DNA of 64,000 nucleotides. It comes from Micropruina sonneratiae (lineage in GTDB: Bacteria > Actinomycetota > Actinomycetes > Propionibacteriales > Propionibacteriaceae). The first letter of the stretch is position 1; every line of letters begins with the position of its first letter. Below the pieces are notes generated by a model, which searched no databases, had not been told where the DNA came from, and was given only the letters and a program-made list of their open reading frames with translations. Position numbers and translations under genes: made by a program. This document shows, piece by piece, positions 1 to 11,784 of the stretch. The stretch covers positions 248,001 through 312,000 of the forward strand of contig NZ_JAPDHX010000005.1 of assembly GCF_025972045.1 (NCBI RefSeq). Direction: 5' to 3'.

Positions 1-1094
1 CCGCCACGATGAAGCTGTTCGCGGCGGGCGAGATCTCTGAATACCGGGCGAGCCTGGTGGCGCGAGAGACCGCGTGCCTATCGCGAGGTGATCGAGCCCT
101 GGTCGACGCCGCCCTCTCGGGGCGGCTCGCAGGGTTGGCCAATGGGCAGGTGGTGGCGCAGGCTCGTCGTCTCGGCTACGAGCTCGATCCGCAGAGCGTG
201 GTCGAGCGCAACGCCAGAGCCGAGGCCGATCGCCGGGTCTCGCTCCGGCCGGCACCCGAAGGCATGGCTCTGCTGTCGGCGCTGCTGCCGGTGACCCAGG
301 GTGTGGGCGTGTTCGCTGCGTTGTCCCGCGAAGCCGCCCGGGCACGTGCGGCGGGCGATGACCGCGGCAAGGGGCAGCTGATGGCCGACACCCTCGTCGA
401 GCGGGTGATCGGCCACTCCCAGGCCTCGCACGTACCGATCGAGGTGCAGCTGGTCATCACCGACGGGGCCCTACTCGGCACCAGTGACGTCCCGGCACGC
501 GTGTCCGGTTACGGTCCGATCCCGGCAGCGATGGGGCGCCGCCTGGCCGGCGCCGCGGCGGCGTGCGACCAGGGCTGGCTGCGGCGGTTGTACGCCGCGC
601 CGGGCACCGGGCGGCTCGTCGCGATGGAGACGAAGGCACGTCGCTTCTCGAAGGGGATGCGGCGGTTCCTGGCACTCCGCGACGTCGTGTGCCGGACGCC
701 GTGGTGCGGGGCACCCATCCGGCACGCCGACCACGTGCTGCCGGTCCACGCGGGAGGCGTGACCTCGATCCACAACGGCCAAGGGCTTTGCGAACGGTGC
801 AATCAAGTCAAGGAGTCCCCCGGCTGGCACGCGCGGCCCGGCGAGTTCGGCGAAAGCGGCGGTGCCGATGCCGGTGCCGGTGCCGGTGCCGGTGCCGCTG
901 CCGGTGGGAGCGTCACGATCCGCACCCCGAGCGGGCACTACTACGCCAGCATGCCTCCACCGCTGCCCCACGAAAACGCCGCCGACGAGTCCACCCCGTC
1001 ACCAGACAATGACCATGACGCCAACGACAGCCGCCTCGACACAGTGCTGCGTCGGCTGCCGTTCCCCCTCGACCTCTCGTGGCGGGTCGCGTGA
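1..1094 (+). CDS. DUF222/13E12-family HNH endonuclease domain protein (5' truncated)
   Basis: The frame is open at the left window edge, and the first visible residues (AGEISEYRASLVARETACL) match the middle of the DUF222 helical domain, so the true start lies upstream. An ATG at position 9 is probably internal. The C-terminal third carries an HNH-type nuclease domain: a CxxxxC pair (CRTPWC), a DH pair (HADHVLP), then NGQGLCERCN. The family is abundant and often multicopy in actinomycetes; nuclease activity of its members is mostly predicted, and target and role are unknown. After the HNH domain comes a glycine-alanine hexanucleotide repeat and a low-complexity acidic/proline tail. The gene runs convergently into the carbonic-anhydrase-like gene with a 17-bp gap. 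Confidence 0.85.
   Translation, partial: ATMKLFAAGEISEYRASLVARETACLSRGDRALVDAALSGRLAGLANGQVVAQARRLGYELDPQSVVERNARAEADRRVSLRPAPEGMALLSALLPVTQGVGVFAALSREAARARAAGDDRGKGQLMADTLVERVIGHSQASHVPIEVQLVITDGALLGTSDVPARVSGYGPIPAAMGRRLAGAAAACDQGWLRRLYAAPGTGRLVAMETKARRFSKGMRRFLALRDVVCRTPWCGAPIRHADHVLPVHAGGVTSIHNGQGLCERCNQVKESPGWHARPGEFGESGGADAGAGAGAGAAAGGSVTIRTPSGHYYASMPPPLPHENAADESTPSPDNDHDANDSRLDTVLRRLPFPLDLSWRVA
861..902 (+). repeat. Hexanucleotide microsatellite (GGTGCC)n inside the HNH gene
   Basis: Seven tandem 6-mers (GGTGCC with variants GATGCC and GCTGCC) encode an alternating Gly-Ala tract between the HNH domain and the C-terminal tail. The unit is a multiple of three, so copy-number changes would alter linker length without breaking the frame. 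Confidence 0.85.
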
Positions 1095-1111
1095 GGTCCG
1101 CGGTGTACGGC

Positions 1112-1894
1112 TCAGCTGCCGTAGCGGGTGGGGTCCGGCCGCACCACCGCGGCAGGTTCGTCCGCCAGATCGAACGGGTCCGGCTCGTCGGGCAGGAAGT
1201 CGATCGCACCGCTGTCGCGGTCGAGCACTCCGCCGGCGATCTTCACCTTCCCGGAGCGGGTCAACGTCAGCAACGAGTCGGCGCGGCGCAGATCGGCCCG
1301 CAACGCTCGAACGTGAGCCTCAACGGGCTCGCCGGCAGTAGGCGGTGCAGCCTGGCCCCCCGCTGCCGCGACCGGTACCAGCGCCGCAACGGGTCGCGGC
1401 ACGAGTCCGCCTCGCCCGGGGTCGGCGGAGGTGGGCGGCGGCGTCCCCGCGGCGGCGGAACGCACCCAACCGTCCAGGGAGCCCGGCAGTGCGACGCCCG
1501 CCTGTCGCGCCACCCGCGCCGTCTCCACGGCCGCGCACCCCCGGTGTGCCAGCACCAGGACCACGGCCACGTTCTGGACCAGCACGGCGTACTCGATGCC
1601 CGCCACTGCGTCCGCGCCGAGACTGGGCCCGGCCGTGCGCAGGCACAGGATCGCCCCCGGTCGCTCGGCGAAGAACTCCTCGGCAGCGGCCCCTGGCTCC
1701 AGGCATCCGACGACCAGCGCGAACGGAAACTGCGCAGGCGCAGCGTCACCGGGGGGTGCGCCCTCGCCCGCGCGCTGCTTGCAATAGCGTTCGTTGCCGG
1801 CCTTGAGTCGCTGCAGCGCCTGCGCCGACGGCATCCGATGAACAGGCAGGCCGACTGGTCTCAGCCACTCGGGAACGCTCGCGGGCACCGCCAT
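1112..1894 (-). CDS. Beta-carbonic-anhydrase-like protein with degenerate active site
   Basis: The 260-residue product has the beta-carbonic anhydrase layout: an N-terminal helix with KAGNERY, a PFALVVGC strand, RTAGPSLGADAVAGIEYAV, a LVLAHRGC motif, and a C-terminal strand pair (KVKIAGGVLDRDSGAIDFL). The presumed zinc ligands Cys64, His117 and Cys120 are kept. The catalytic Asp-Arg dyad, normally C-x-D-x-R, reads C-L-E-P-G, so Asp is Glu66 and Arg is Gly68. In known enzymes this dyad orders the zinc-bound water, so CO2 hydration is doubtful. The ATG at 1894 is chosen because AGGG lies nine bases upstream; an in-frame GTG at 1900 is the alternative. A proline/alanine-rich insert (about residues 130-175) is also unusual. 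Confidence 0.7.
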   Translation of the reverse strand: MAVPASVPEWLRPVGLPVHRMPSAQALQRLKAGNERYCKQRAGEGAPPGDAAPAQFPFALVVGCLEPGAAAEEFFAERPGAILCLRTAGPSLGADAVAGIEYAVLVQNVAVVLVLAHRGCAAVETARVARQAGVALPGSLDGWVRSAAAGTPPPTSADPGRGGLVPRPVAALVPVAAAGGQAAPPTAGEPVEAHVRALRADLRRADSLLTLTRSGKVKIAGGVLDRDSGAIDFLPDEPDPFDLADEPAAVVRPDPTRYGS

Positions 1895-1964
1895 GCCCAC
1901 CGACCCTAGTGAGCGTGAAACAGCTTGTCGAGAGCAGGAAGCGCGGCCGAAACACCGGCGCCTG

Positions 1965-2040
1965 TGGCGCGCTCGGAGGGATTCGAACCCCCAACCTGCT
2001 GATCCGTAGTCAGCTGCTCTATCCGTTAAGCTACGAGCGC
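1965..2040 (-). tRNA. tRNA-Arg (anticodon ACG)
   Basis: The minus strand folds as a full cloverleaf: acceptor arms GCGCTCG/CGAGCGC, anticodon stem GCTGA/TCAGC with loop CTACGGA giving anticodon ACG, and a T arm with GGTTCGAATCC. The 3' CCA is encoded (TGG at 1965-1967 on the plus strand). A34 would be edited to inosine to read CGN codons. Confidence 0.95.
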
Positions 2041-2186
2041 TCGGGTGGGCCGGACGATGCCGACCACGATGGATCAGTTTACGCGATCACGGCGCAGTGA
2101 GTCCAACCGACCACGGCCACCCTTTTTGGTGCGGCAGACTGGTGAGGAGCAACCGTCTGCAACGTCGCAGGCAGAAGGAGTACTCC

Positions 2187-4022
<1,836 letters not shown>

Positions 4023-4107
4023 GCGCGAGCGGCGCACTGCGGCTTGGCCGGCGGCCTCGAGGCGGGCGGTCACGTCCGGGCCGGGCGCGCCGAGTACTCT
4101 CGCTGGC

Positions 4108-4710
4108 ATGCCCAGCACTCGAGGACGCCTGATCGTGCCGACCGCTCTCGTCGCGCTGCTCGTCGGCTGCAGCGGCCAGCCGGCCGCGCCCAGTTCGGCC
4201 CCAGCCCCCGCGGTCACCTCGAGCGCCACCCCGGTCAACGCCTCGCCTGCGCCCACGACCGGATCGGCCACGTCTTCGGCAAGCACCACCGCCGACTGCC
4301 CGGCCGGTGAGTACACCCTGCAGTCGTTCGACGTGACCGGCGTCGACGGCTCGCTGGGCAAGGGCACGGGCGGCGACGTGTCGGTCGATTTCGACAACGG
4401 CCGCTACGAGATCGACTTCGACGACGACACCCCGATCAGCCTCACCCTTGCCGGCGACACCGGCAAGCTGGTGCTCGACGGCGAGATCAAGGGCACCTAC
4501 TCCGGCTCCGGATCGTCGCTCAGGTTCACCCTCGGCAGCTCCAACGGAACCGCGCGCCTCACGCATGACGGCACGTCCCGGACGCTGAAGATGAGTCAGG
4601 TCGCCGACGTTCTCGGACTGCACGGCAAGGGTTCGGCGACCTGCTCCGGAGCCGACCTCACCCTCACGGTGGGCAAGGGTACGTTCCAGCTGGTCCGCGA
4701 CAACGACTGA
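4108..4710 (+). CDS. Predicted lipoprotein, function unknown
   Basis: The 200-residue protein starts with a short basic segment, a hydrophobic core and a lipobox (LLVGC, acylated Cys about 21), then a Ser/Pro/Ala-rich linker of about 35 residues as in actinobacterial surface lipoproteins. The remaining roughly 140 residues are rich in Gly, Asp, Thr and alternating hydrophobics, suggesting a small beta-rich extracytoplasmic domain with two cysteines (near 56 and 171) that could pair. I do not recognise the domain. It follows pckG by 85 bp on the same strand and faces the UvrA-like gene tail to tail. Confidence 0.75.
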   Translation: MPSTRGRLIVPTALVALLVGCSGQPAAPSSAPAPAVTSSATPVNASPAPTTGSATSSASTTADCPAGEYTLQSFDVTGVDGSLGKGTGGDVSVDFDNGRYEIDFDDDTPISLTLAGDTGKLVLDGEIKGTYSGSGSSLRFTLGSSNGTARLTHDGTSRTLKMSQVADVLGLHGKGSATCSGADLTLTVGKGTFQLVRDND

Positions 4711-4746
4711 TGCGACTCAACCGTCGCGACTCACAGGCGAGACGGC

Positions 4747-7092
<2,346 letters not shown>

Positions 7093-7148
7093 CCGCCCAC
7101 TCTGGCGCACTGCCGCGGCCGGGGCCAGTACGTCGCGGCCAGTTGCGG

Positions 7149-7598
7149 CTAGGACGCCGTGCGGATCGGCTGTGCGGTCGCGTCGTACAGGGACGCCTGG
7201 CCCGCGGTCACCGTCCACACCTCCAGTGACAGGCCGGCAATGCCCTGTGCGATCGCACGGACCCGCTCGAGCCATGCTCGGCCGGAACGCGAGTTGACCA
7301 CGCGCCCTGCGACGGCGAGCCCGAGCACCCGATGCCCCTGCTCACCGAACGCGGCGAGCTCTTCGAACACCTGCTCGAGCTCGTCCAACTCGGCGAGACG
7401 TTCAGCGACGTGGGGGGTCGACGACGCGTCACCCTGAGGTCTCAGCTCGAAGGCGGGCACGGGCAACTGGTACAGGTCCAGGTCGGCCGGCAGGCCCGGA
7501 ACGCGGCCGGCGTACAGGCCAGTGGCGCTGATGCCCGGGATGAGTCCGTGGCCGACCAGTAGTAACCGGCGGGGTGGATCGTTGGCGATGTCGGTCAT
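7149..7598 (-). CDS. Protein of unknown function (149 aa)
   Basis: The predicted soluble protein begins MTDIANDPPRRLLLVGHGLI; GAAGG sits eight bases before the ATG at 7598. It contains a long acidic helix (VAERLAELDELEQVFEELAAF) and no recognisable domain. It ends 56 bp before the UvrA-like gene on the same strand, so the two may be cotranscribed. The frame continues upstream to 7832 but that extension has atypical codon use. I cannot assign a function. Confidence 0.55.
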   Translation of the reverse strand: MTDIANDPPRRLLLVGHGLIPGISATGLYAGRVPGLPADLDLYQLPVPAFELRPQGDASSTPHVAERLAELDELEQVFEELAAFGEQGHRVLGLAVAGRVVNSRSGRAWLERVRAIAQGIAGLSLEVWTVTAGQASLYDATAQPIRTAS

Positions 7599-7619
7599 GA
7601 TGTCTGCCTTCGCTGGGGG

Positions 7620-7894
7620 CGTCCGATCGGTAGCGGCAATGCTGCCGTCGGTTTTTGGCGGATGAATGAATATCAGGAACCAGTTGCACGGTATAACCCA
7701 CGAACTGCAACAGTTGTGGGCGCAGATTTGAAAGAAGGTGCCAAGCCTCGAGGGCGGCGCCAAGCGAGGGTCAACGACAACACATTCGGGCCGCACCACC
7801 AGCGTACGGCCTAGTGAGAGCGCCAGAGCCAACGGTGGCGCTGCGCAATCGGGACACTCGTGCCTTCTTCATAGCCGATATTTTAGATGGCTAA
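7620..7894. other. AT-richer intergenic patch without a supportable gene
   Basis: Base composition is visibly richer in A+T than anywhere else in the window (for example runs around 7660-7690 and 7870-7895). No open frame here has a ribosome-binding site or normal codon use. It probably contains the promoter for the 149-aa gene, but I could not identify paired -35/-10 boxes. Together with the broken frame that follows, it looks like residue of an inserted element. Confidence 0.5.
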
Positions 7895-8175
7895 GTTGCG
7901 ACCCACAAGCACCATTCCACGCTTAACGGCACTGTAACTCACGACACTCTATTCGCCGCCAAAGGCCCGGCGTCACAGCATTTTGATGTGGGACGCGAGC
8001 GGCAGGCCACCAAGCAGACCCAGGTGGACACGCCACGACGCCGGCGCTCCGCGCTGCTGCGTTACACCGCGGTGCTGGACGCCGACGCCTGGGCCGCCGG
8101 CGACCGTGACGGTTACCGGAACCCTACCGCTGGCTCACCACGGTGATCTCCTCCGCAGGAAGGGACCTCGGCTAA
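7895..8175 (+). pseudogene. Frameshifted coding remnant, C-terminal end of an unrecognised gene
   Basis: One frame reads coherently from 7895 through GTG 7988 (GRERQATKQTQV, then RRRRSALLRYTAVLDADAW) to about 8123. The coherent reading then moves to the -1 frame (PYRWLTTVISSAGRDLG) and ends at TAA 8173-8175. Codon choice on both sides is normal for this genome, whereas the unshifted frame stops early. The simplest reading is the 3' part of a former gene with one indel near 8117-8125. There is no convincing start, and I do not recognise the family. Confidence 0.35.
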
Positions 8176-8220
8176 CCCCCGAGCACCGTGGGCAGCCACT
8201 GGACGGCCCCACCGAACAGG

Positions 8221-8257
8221 AAGCGCCCCTCCCGAGTAACCCTCGGGAGGGGCGCTT
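8221..8257 (-). terminator. Strong hairpin terminator downstream of tRNA-Ser(GCT)
   Basis: A perfect 16-bp inverted repeat (AAGCGCCCCTCCCGAG, 8221-8236, and its complement at 8242-8257) with a 5-nt loop lies 12 bp past the 3' end of the tRNA. There is no U-tract, which is common for actinobacterial terminators. The stem is symmetric, so it could act on both strands. Confidence 0.8.
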
Positions 8258-8268
8258 CGCTCTCAGAG

Positions 8269-8358
8269 CGGAGGTGGTGGGATTTGAACCCACGATGGGG
8301 TTGACCCCCAAACCCGCTTAGCAGGCGGGCGCCATAGACCTGACTAGGCGACACCTCC
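8269..8358 (-). tRNA. tRNA-Ser (anticodon GCT)
   Basis: A 90-nt class II tRNA: acceptor GGAGGTG/CACCTCC, anticodon stem CCCGC/GCGGG with loop CTGCTAA (anticodon GCT), a long variable arm (TTTGGGGGTCAACCCCATC) and T loop GGTTCAAATCC. CCA is not encoded. It reads AGC/AGU codons. Confidence 0.95.
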
Positions 8359-8459
8359 TCAGCCGAAGTCCGATCGTACTGCACCCGCTCGTCGCTCGCC
8401 AAAGCGCTACCCGGGCACCCCGGGCCAGCCGCAACCCTCAACGGCGGGATGCGGGTCAA

Positions 8460-8488
8460 TGGTTTACGGCCAAGTCAACATCTAGAAT
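8460..8488 (+). promoter_or_regulatory. Possible sigma-70-type promoter for the LCP gene
   Basis: TAGAAT at 8483-8488 is a good -10 hexamer 33 bp before the start codon. The 17-nt-spaced upstream hexamer TGGTTT (8460-8465) is only a weak -35 match. Confidence 0.3.
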
Positions 8489-8521
8489 CGGCGTGTCCCG
8501 AACCCGGACAGAGGAACCTGC

Positions 8522-10144
8522 ATGACCGAACCCAAGCGCGCCTTGCCCGAGGAAGCGGGCGATGGCGACGCCGGCAGCGCGGCCGAAACCGCCGAGACGG
8601 ACGCCGACGCGTCCGAGCAGCCGCGTCGCGCCGCCGGACCAGGCACGGGCCGCTTCCGCACCTCCATGCTGTGGACGGTTCTGGGCACCGTCGTTCCGGG
8701 CCTCGGCCTGTGGCGGGCCGGGCGCCGGGTGTCGGGCGCCATCGCGATGGGCCTGTTCGCGGCCCTGCTGTTGACCCTGGTCTATCTGGGCACCGGCGGC
8801 CGCAACCGAATCACCACCCTGGCCACCAACACCGACGTGCTCGCCGGCCTGGCCATCGGGTTCCTGGTGCTGGCCGTCGCCTGGGTGACGGTGATCGCGA
8901 CCAGCCACCTGGCTCTGCGCCCACCCAACCCGACCACCGCCCAGCGCATCACCGGCGGCGTCCTGGTGGGCGCACTGTCCCTGGCGGTCGCCACCCCGCT
9001 CGCGGTCGGCGCCGAGTATTCCTGGTCGACGGCCCAGTTCCTCGGCACCGTCTTCTCCGACGAGGAACCCCAGGCCACCGGCTCAGCCAGCCCCGGGTCG
9101 ACGACCGAGGCCGACCCGTGGGGCGACACGGACCGGATCAACGTGCTCGTCATCGGCGGCGACAACGGCGGCAATCGCGACGTCAGCCTCGGGCTGCGTG
9201 CGGACGCCGTGATGGTCGCCTCGATCGACGTGCACACCGGGGTGACCACGCTGTTCTCGCTGCCCCGGCAGACGGCCCGGATCCCGTTCCCGGTGGACTC
9301 GCCGCTGCACCAGTACTACCCCAACGGCTTCTACGACGGGGTGAACGGCGCCAACCCCGAATACTTCCTCAACGCCATGTACAACAACATTCCCGAACGC
9401 ATCCCGAAGGATCTGCTCGGCGACGTGAAGAACCTGGGCGCTCAGGTGATGAAGGTCGGCGTCGGCGAGGCGCTCGGGCTGGGCACGCTCGACTACTACG
9501 TAATCATCAACATGGACGGCTTCAAGGAGTTCATCAACGCCCTCGGCGGCATCACCCTGAACGTGAATTACCGCATCCCGATCGGAGGCCAGACGACCGA
9601 GGGCACCCCGCCGTCGGGCTGGATCGAGCCGGGTCCCGACCAGCACCTCAACGGCCGGCTGGCACTGTGGTACGCCCGCGGCCGGTACCACGTCGAGGGC
9701 TCCGACTACAGCCGGATGGAGCGCCAGCGCTGCGTGATCAACGCCGTGGTGCAGCAGGCGAAACCCGAGGTCGTGCTGGCCAACTTCGAGAAGATCGCCT
9801 CCGCAGGGGCCAAGACCATCGAGACCGACATTCCCCGGCGGGTGTTGCCGCAGATGATCGACCTGGCCCTGAAGGTGAAGAACACCAACCTGCACAGCGT
9901 GGTGTTCCAGCCCGGGGTGGCCGGCTGGGTGAGCGCCAACCCGCCCTGGCCGGCTGTGCAGCGCCGGGTGCAGCAGGCGCTGAAGGAGGCCGACAAGGCA
10001 GAGGCGGCCAAGACGTCCAGCCCGTCAGCGTCGGCCACCGCCACCGCCACGGCGACGAAGTCCAGCACCCGCACGCCCACCAAGTCGGCGACCGGCAAGT
10101 CGGAGAACCTCAGCGACTCGTGCGCCTACAACCCGCAGAAGTAG
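8522..10144 (+). CDS. LytR-CpsA-Psr family cell-wall glycopolymer transferase
   Basis: The 540-residue membrane protein has a cytoplasmic acidic tail of about 45 residues, several hydrophobic segments (about 50-175) and an extracytoplasmic LCP domain (about 200-440). Family signatures include INVLVIGGD, LRADAVMVASID, the LPRQT arginine motif, ALGGITLNV and HLNGRLALWYARGRY followed by SDYSRMERQR. LCP enzymes transfer undecaprenyl-linked polymers onto peptidoglycan or arabinogalactan-like acceptors at the outer membrane face. The last 50 residues are a Ser/Thr/Lys-rich low-complexity tail. Multiple N-terminal hydrophobic segments instead of the usual single one are notable. The ATG at 8522 has AGAGGA upstream. 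It ends three bases from the convergent PH-domain gene. Confidence 0.92.
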   Translation: MTEPKRALPEEAGDGDAGSAAETAETDADASEQPRRAAGPGTGRFRTSMLWTVLGTVVPGLGLWRAGRRVSGAIAMGLFAALLLTLVYLGTGGRNRITTLATNTDVLAGLAIGFLVLAVAWVTVIATSHLALRPPNPTTAQRITGGVLVGALSLAVATPLAVGAEYSWSTAQFLGTVFSDEEPQATGSASPGSTTEADPWGDTDRINVLVIGGDNGGNRDVSLGLRADAVMVASIDVHTGVTTLFSLPRQTARIPFPVDSPLHQYYPNGFYDGVNGANPEYFLNAMYNNIPERIPKDLLGDVKNLGAQVMKVGVGEALGLGTLDYYVIINMDGFKEFINALGGITLNVNYRIPIGGQTTEGTPPSGWIEPGPDQHLNGRLALWYARGRYHVEGSDYSRMERQRCVINAVVQQAKPEVVLANFEKIASAGAKTIETDIPRRVLPQMIDLALKVKNTNLHSVVFQPGVAGWVSANPPWPAVQRRVQQALKEADKAEAAKTSSPSASATATATATKSSTRTPTKSATGKSENLSDSCAYNPQK

Positions 10145-10147
10145 CGG

Positions 10148-10594
10148 CTACAGCCGGCTGGTGTAGCCACGACTGGCGTCCAGCCGGCGGGCCAGGTCGC
10201 CACTGAGGTGGATCAGTTCCGCGGTCACGCCGCGATGGCTGACCAGGAGGACGCGCTGGTCCGGGCCGTGGTGCAGGGTGAGGCTGGTCGGTGACTGGGT
10301 GACCTTCGTCACCTCGCTCCAGCGGCCGCTTTGCTGCCTGTCCGGGCCGGTGATGATGTAGCCGTCGTCGGTCAGCTCCACCCGCACGCGCATCCGCCGC
10401 CAGCTCACCGCGGACGCCACCAACAACGCCACCGCCCCGGCGAGCAGCGCCCACCCGACGATCCCGAGCGCAGCCGGTAGGCCCGCCGCAGACGTCGCGA
10501 CGACCAGCACAGCGCCGATAAGGGCGAGCCCGGCGGCAACGGCGAAGGCGCGCAGCGGCAGGGGTGGGGTGAGCACGTGAATGCGGGACGACAC
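10148..10594 (-). CDS. Two-helix membrane protein with C-terminal PH-like domain
   Basis: Two adjacent hydrophobic segments (LRAFAVAAGLALIGAVLVVA and LGIVGWALLAGAVALLVASAV) are followed by a beta-rich soluble part starting MRVRVELTDDGYIITGPD, resembling small bacterial PH-like domains fused to a helical hairpin. Function is unknown. The GTG at 10594 gives 148 residues and begins one base beyond the 3' end of tRNA-Ser(TGA) on the same strand. A second GTG at 10576 is the alternative start. Neither has a Shine-Dalgarno sequence, so the message may be leaderless after tRNA processing. The frame open further upstream simply reads through the tRNA. Confidence 0.6.
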   Translation of the reverse strand: MSSRIHVLTPPLPLRAFAVAAGLALIGAVLVVATSAAGLPAALGIVGWALLAGAVALLVASAVSWRRMRVRVELTDDGYIITGPDRQQSGRWSEVTKVTQSPTSLTLHHGPDQRVLLVSHRGVTAELIHLSGDLARRLDASRGYTSRL

Positions 10595-10595
10595 G

Positions 10596-10680
10596 CGGCG
10601 AGGGTGGGATTCGAACCCACGGAGCGTTTCCACTCGGCCGCTTTCAAGGCGGCTGCACTAGTCCACTATGCGACCTCGCC
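10596..10680 (-). tRNA. tRNA-Ser (anticodon TGA)
   Basis: An 85-nt class II tRNA with acceptor GGCGAGG/CCTCGCC, anticodon stem GCCGC/GCGGC and loop CTTGAAA (anticodon TGA), a long variable arm, and T loop GGTTCGAATCC. CCA is not encoded. It reads UCN codons. Confidence 0.95.
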
Positions 10681-10766
10681 CGACGCACCACTCTACTGGT
10701 CCGGGCGGGGTCCGGTGCGACTGGATCCACGCCCGACGCCGCCGAGATGGTGCAAGGCTGGGTGCC

Positions 10767-11738
10767 ATGCGTGCTGTCGTGACCGATTCCTTCGGCGATC
10801 CAGACGTCCTGCGGCTGTCCGAGGTGCCCGACCCCGTGCCCGAACCCGGAGAGGTGCTCATCCGGGTCATGGCCTCGGGGGTGAACCGGGCGGACCTGCT
10901 GCAACGACAGGGGCACTACCCCCCGCCACCCGGCATCACCGACATCATCGGGCTAGAGGTGTCCGGCGTGATCAGCGCTGTCGGCACGGAGGTCACCGGC
11001 TGGAGCCCCGGTGACGAATGCGTGGCGCTACTGGCCGGTGGCGGCTACGCGGAGTACGTGGCGGTGCCGGCCGGGCAGGTGGTCCGGCCGCCCGAGGGCA
11101 TCGACCTGGTCACCTCAGCCGGGCTGATCGAGGTCGCAGCCACCGTCACCTCGAACCTGACCAGGGTCGCATTGCGTCCCGGCGAGATCCTGCTGGTGCA
11201 CGGCGGCACCGGCGGCATCGGCACGTTCGCCATCCAGTACGCCCGTGCACTCGGCTGCCGGGTGTTCGCCACCGCCGGCAACACCGAGAAGCTCGACCTG
11301 TGCCGCGACCTCGGCGCCGAGGCGTCCTTCGACTACCACGACGACTGGCTGGCCGCCGTCCGGGGGGCGAGTGCGGGACACGGCGCCGACGTGATCCTCG
11401 ACGTGATCGGCGCCAAGTATCTACCCAGCAACGTCGAGGCCCTCGCCGACGACGGCCGGCTGGTGGTGATCGGCATGCAGGGCGGCCGCAAGGGCACCCT
11501 GGATCTCGGCACGCTGCTGGCCAAGCGTGCCCTGGTGATCGCCACCAGCCTGCGTGGGCGTCCGGTCGAGCAGAAAGCGGCGATCTGCGCCGAGGTGGCC
11601 CGCTCGGTGTGGCCGCTGTACACCGACGGCCGGATCAGGCCGGCCGCCGAGACCCGGTTCGCGATCGCCGACGTGGCCGCCGCGCACCGGCACCTGGCCT
11701 CGGGCGACGCCTTCGGCAAGCTGATCCTCACCTGGTGA
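10767..11738 (+). CDS. NAD(P)H:quinone oxidoreductase, zinc-free MDR family (PIG3-like)
   Basis: The 323-residue cytosolic protein matches the quinone oxidoreductase branch of medium-chain dehydrogenases. It has an N-terminal GroES-like domain (ASGVNRADLLQRQGHYPPPPG, IGLEVSG), then a Rossmann domain with GGTGGIGTFAIQYA at about 145-160 and the C-terminal HRHLASGDAFGKLIL. The zinc-ligand cysteines of alcohol dehydrogenases are absent. PIG3/TP53I3-like members reduce quinones with NADPH; the physiological substrate here is unknown. The ATG at 10767 starts at the conserved MRAVVTDSFGDPDVL; the upstream open frame overlaps the tRNA. Confidence 0.88.
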   Translation: MRAVVTDSFGDPDVLRLSEVPDPVPEPGEVLIRVMASGVNRADLLQRQGHYPPPPGITDIIGLEVSGVISAVGTEVTGWSPGDECVALLAGGGYAEYVAVPAGQVVRPPEGIDLVTSAGLIEVAATVTSNLTRVALRPGEILLVHGGTGGIGTFAIQYARALGCRVFATAGNTEKLDLCRDLGAEASFDYHDDWLAAVRGASAGHGADVILDVIGAKYLPSNVEALADDGRLVVIGMQGGRKGTLDLGTLLAKRALVIATSLRGRPVEQKAAICAEVARSVWPLYTDGRIRPAAETRFAIADVAAAHRHLASGDAFGKLILTW

Positions 11739-11784
11739 GGCCCATCCCCACCGGGTGAGGGGAAGCGCCTCGCGCCGCTCCCGG

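Noticed and set aside
2134-2160. GCAGAC...GTCTGC inverted repeat before pckG
   Set aside because: Only six pairs with a 15-nt spacer, expected by chance in GC-rich DNA.
2097-2186. Thirty-codon upstream extension of the pckG frame
   Set aside because: No start with a ribosome-binding site, no similarity to PEPCK N termini; ATG 2187 has a strong AGAAGGAG.
7983-8321. 112-codon plus-strand frame ending in VVGFEPTMGLTPKPA
   Set aside because: Its end is simply the complement of tRNA-Ser(GCT) read as protein, and codon use is abnormal; the coherent remnant is in other frames.
8410-8424. CCCGGG-CAC-CCCGGG hairpin upstream of tRNA-Ser(GCT)
   Set aside because: Short and not followed by gene ends in either direction; likely incidental.
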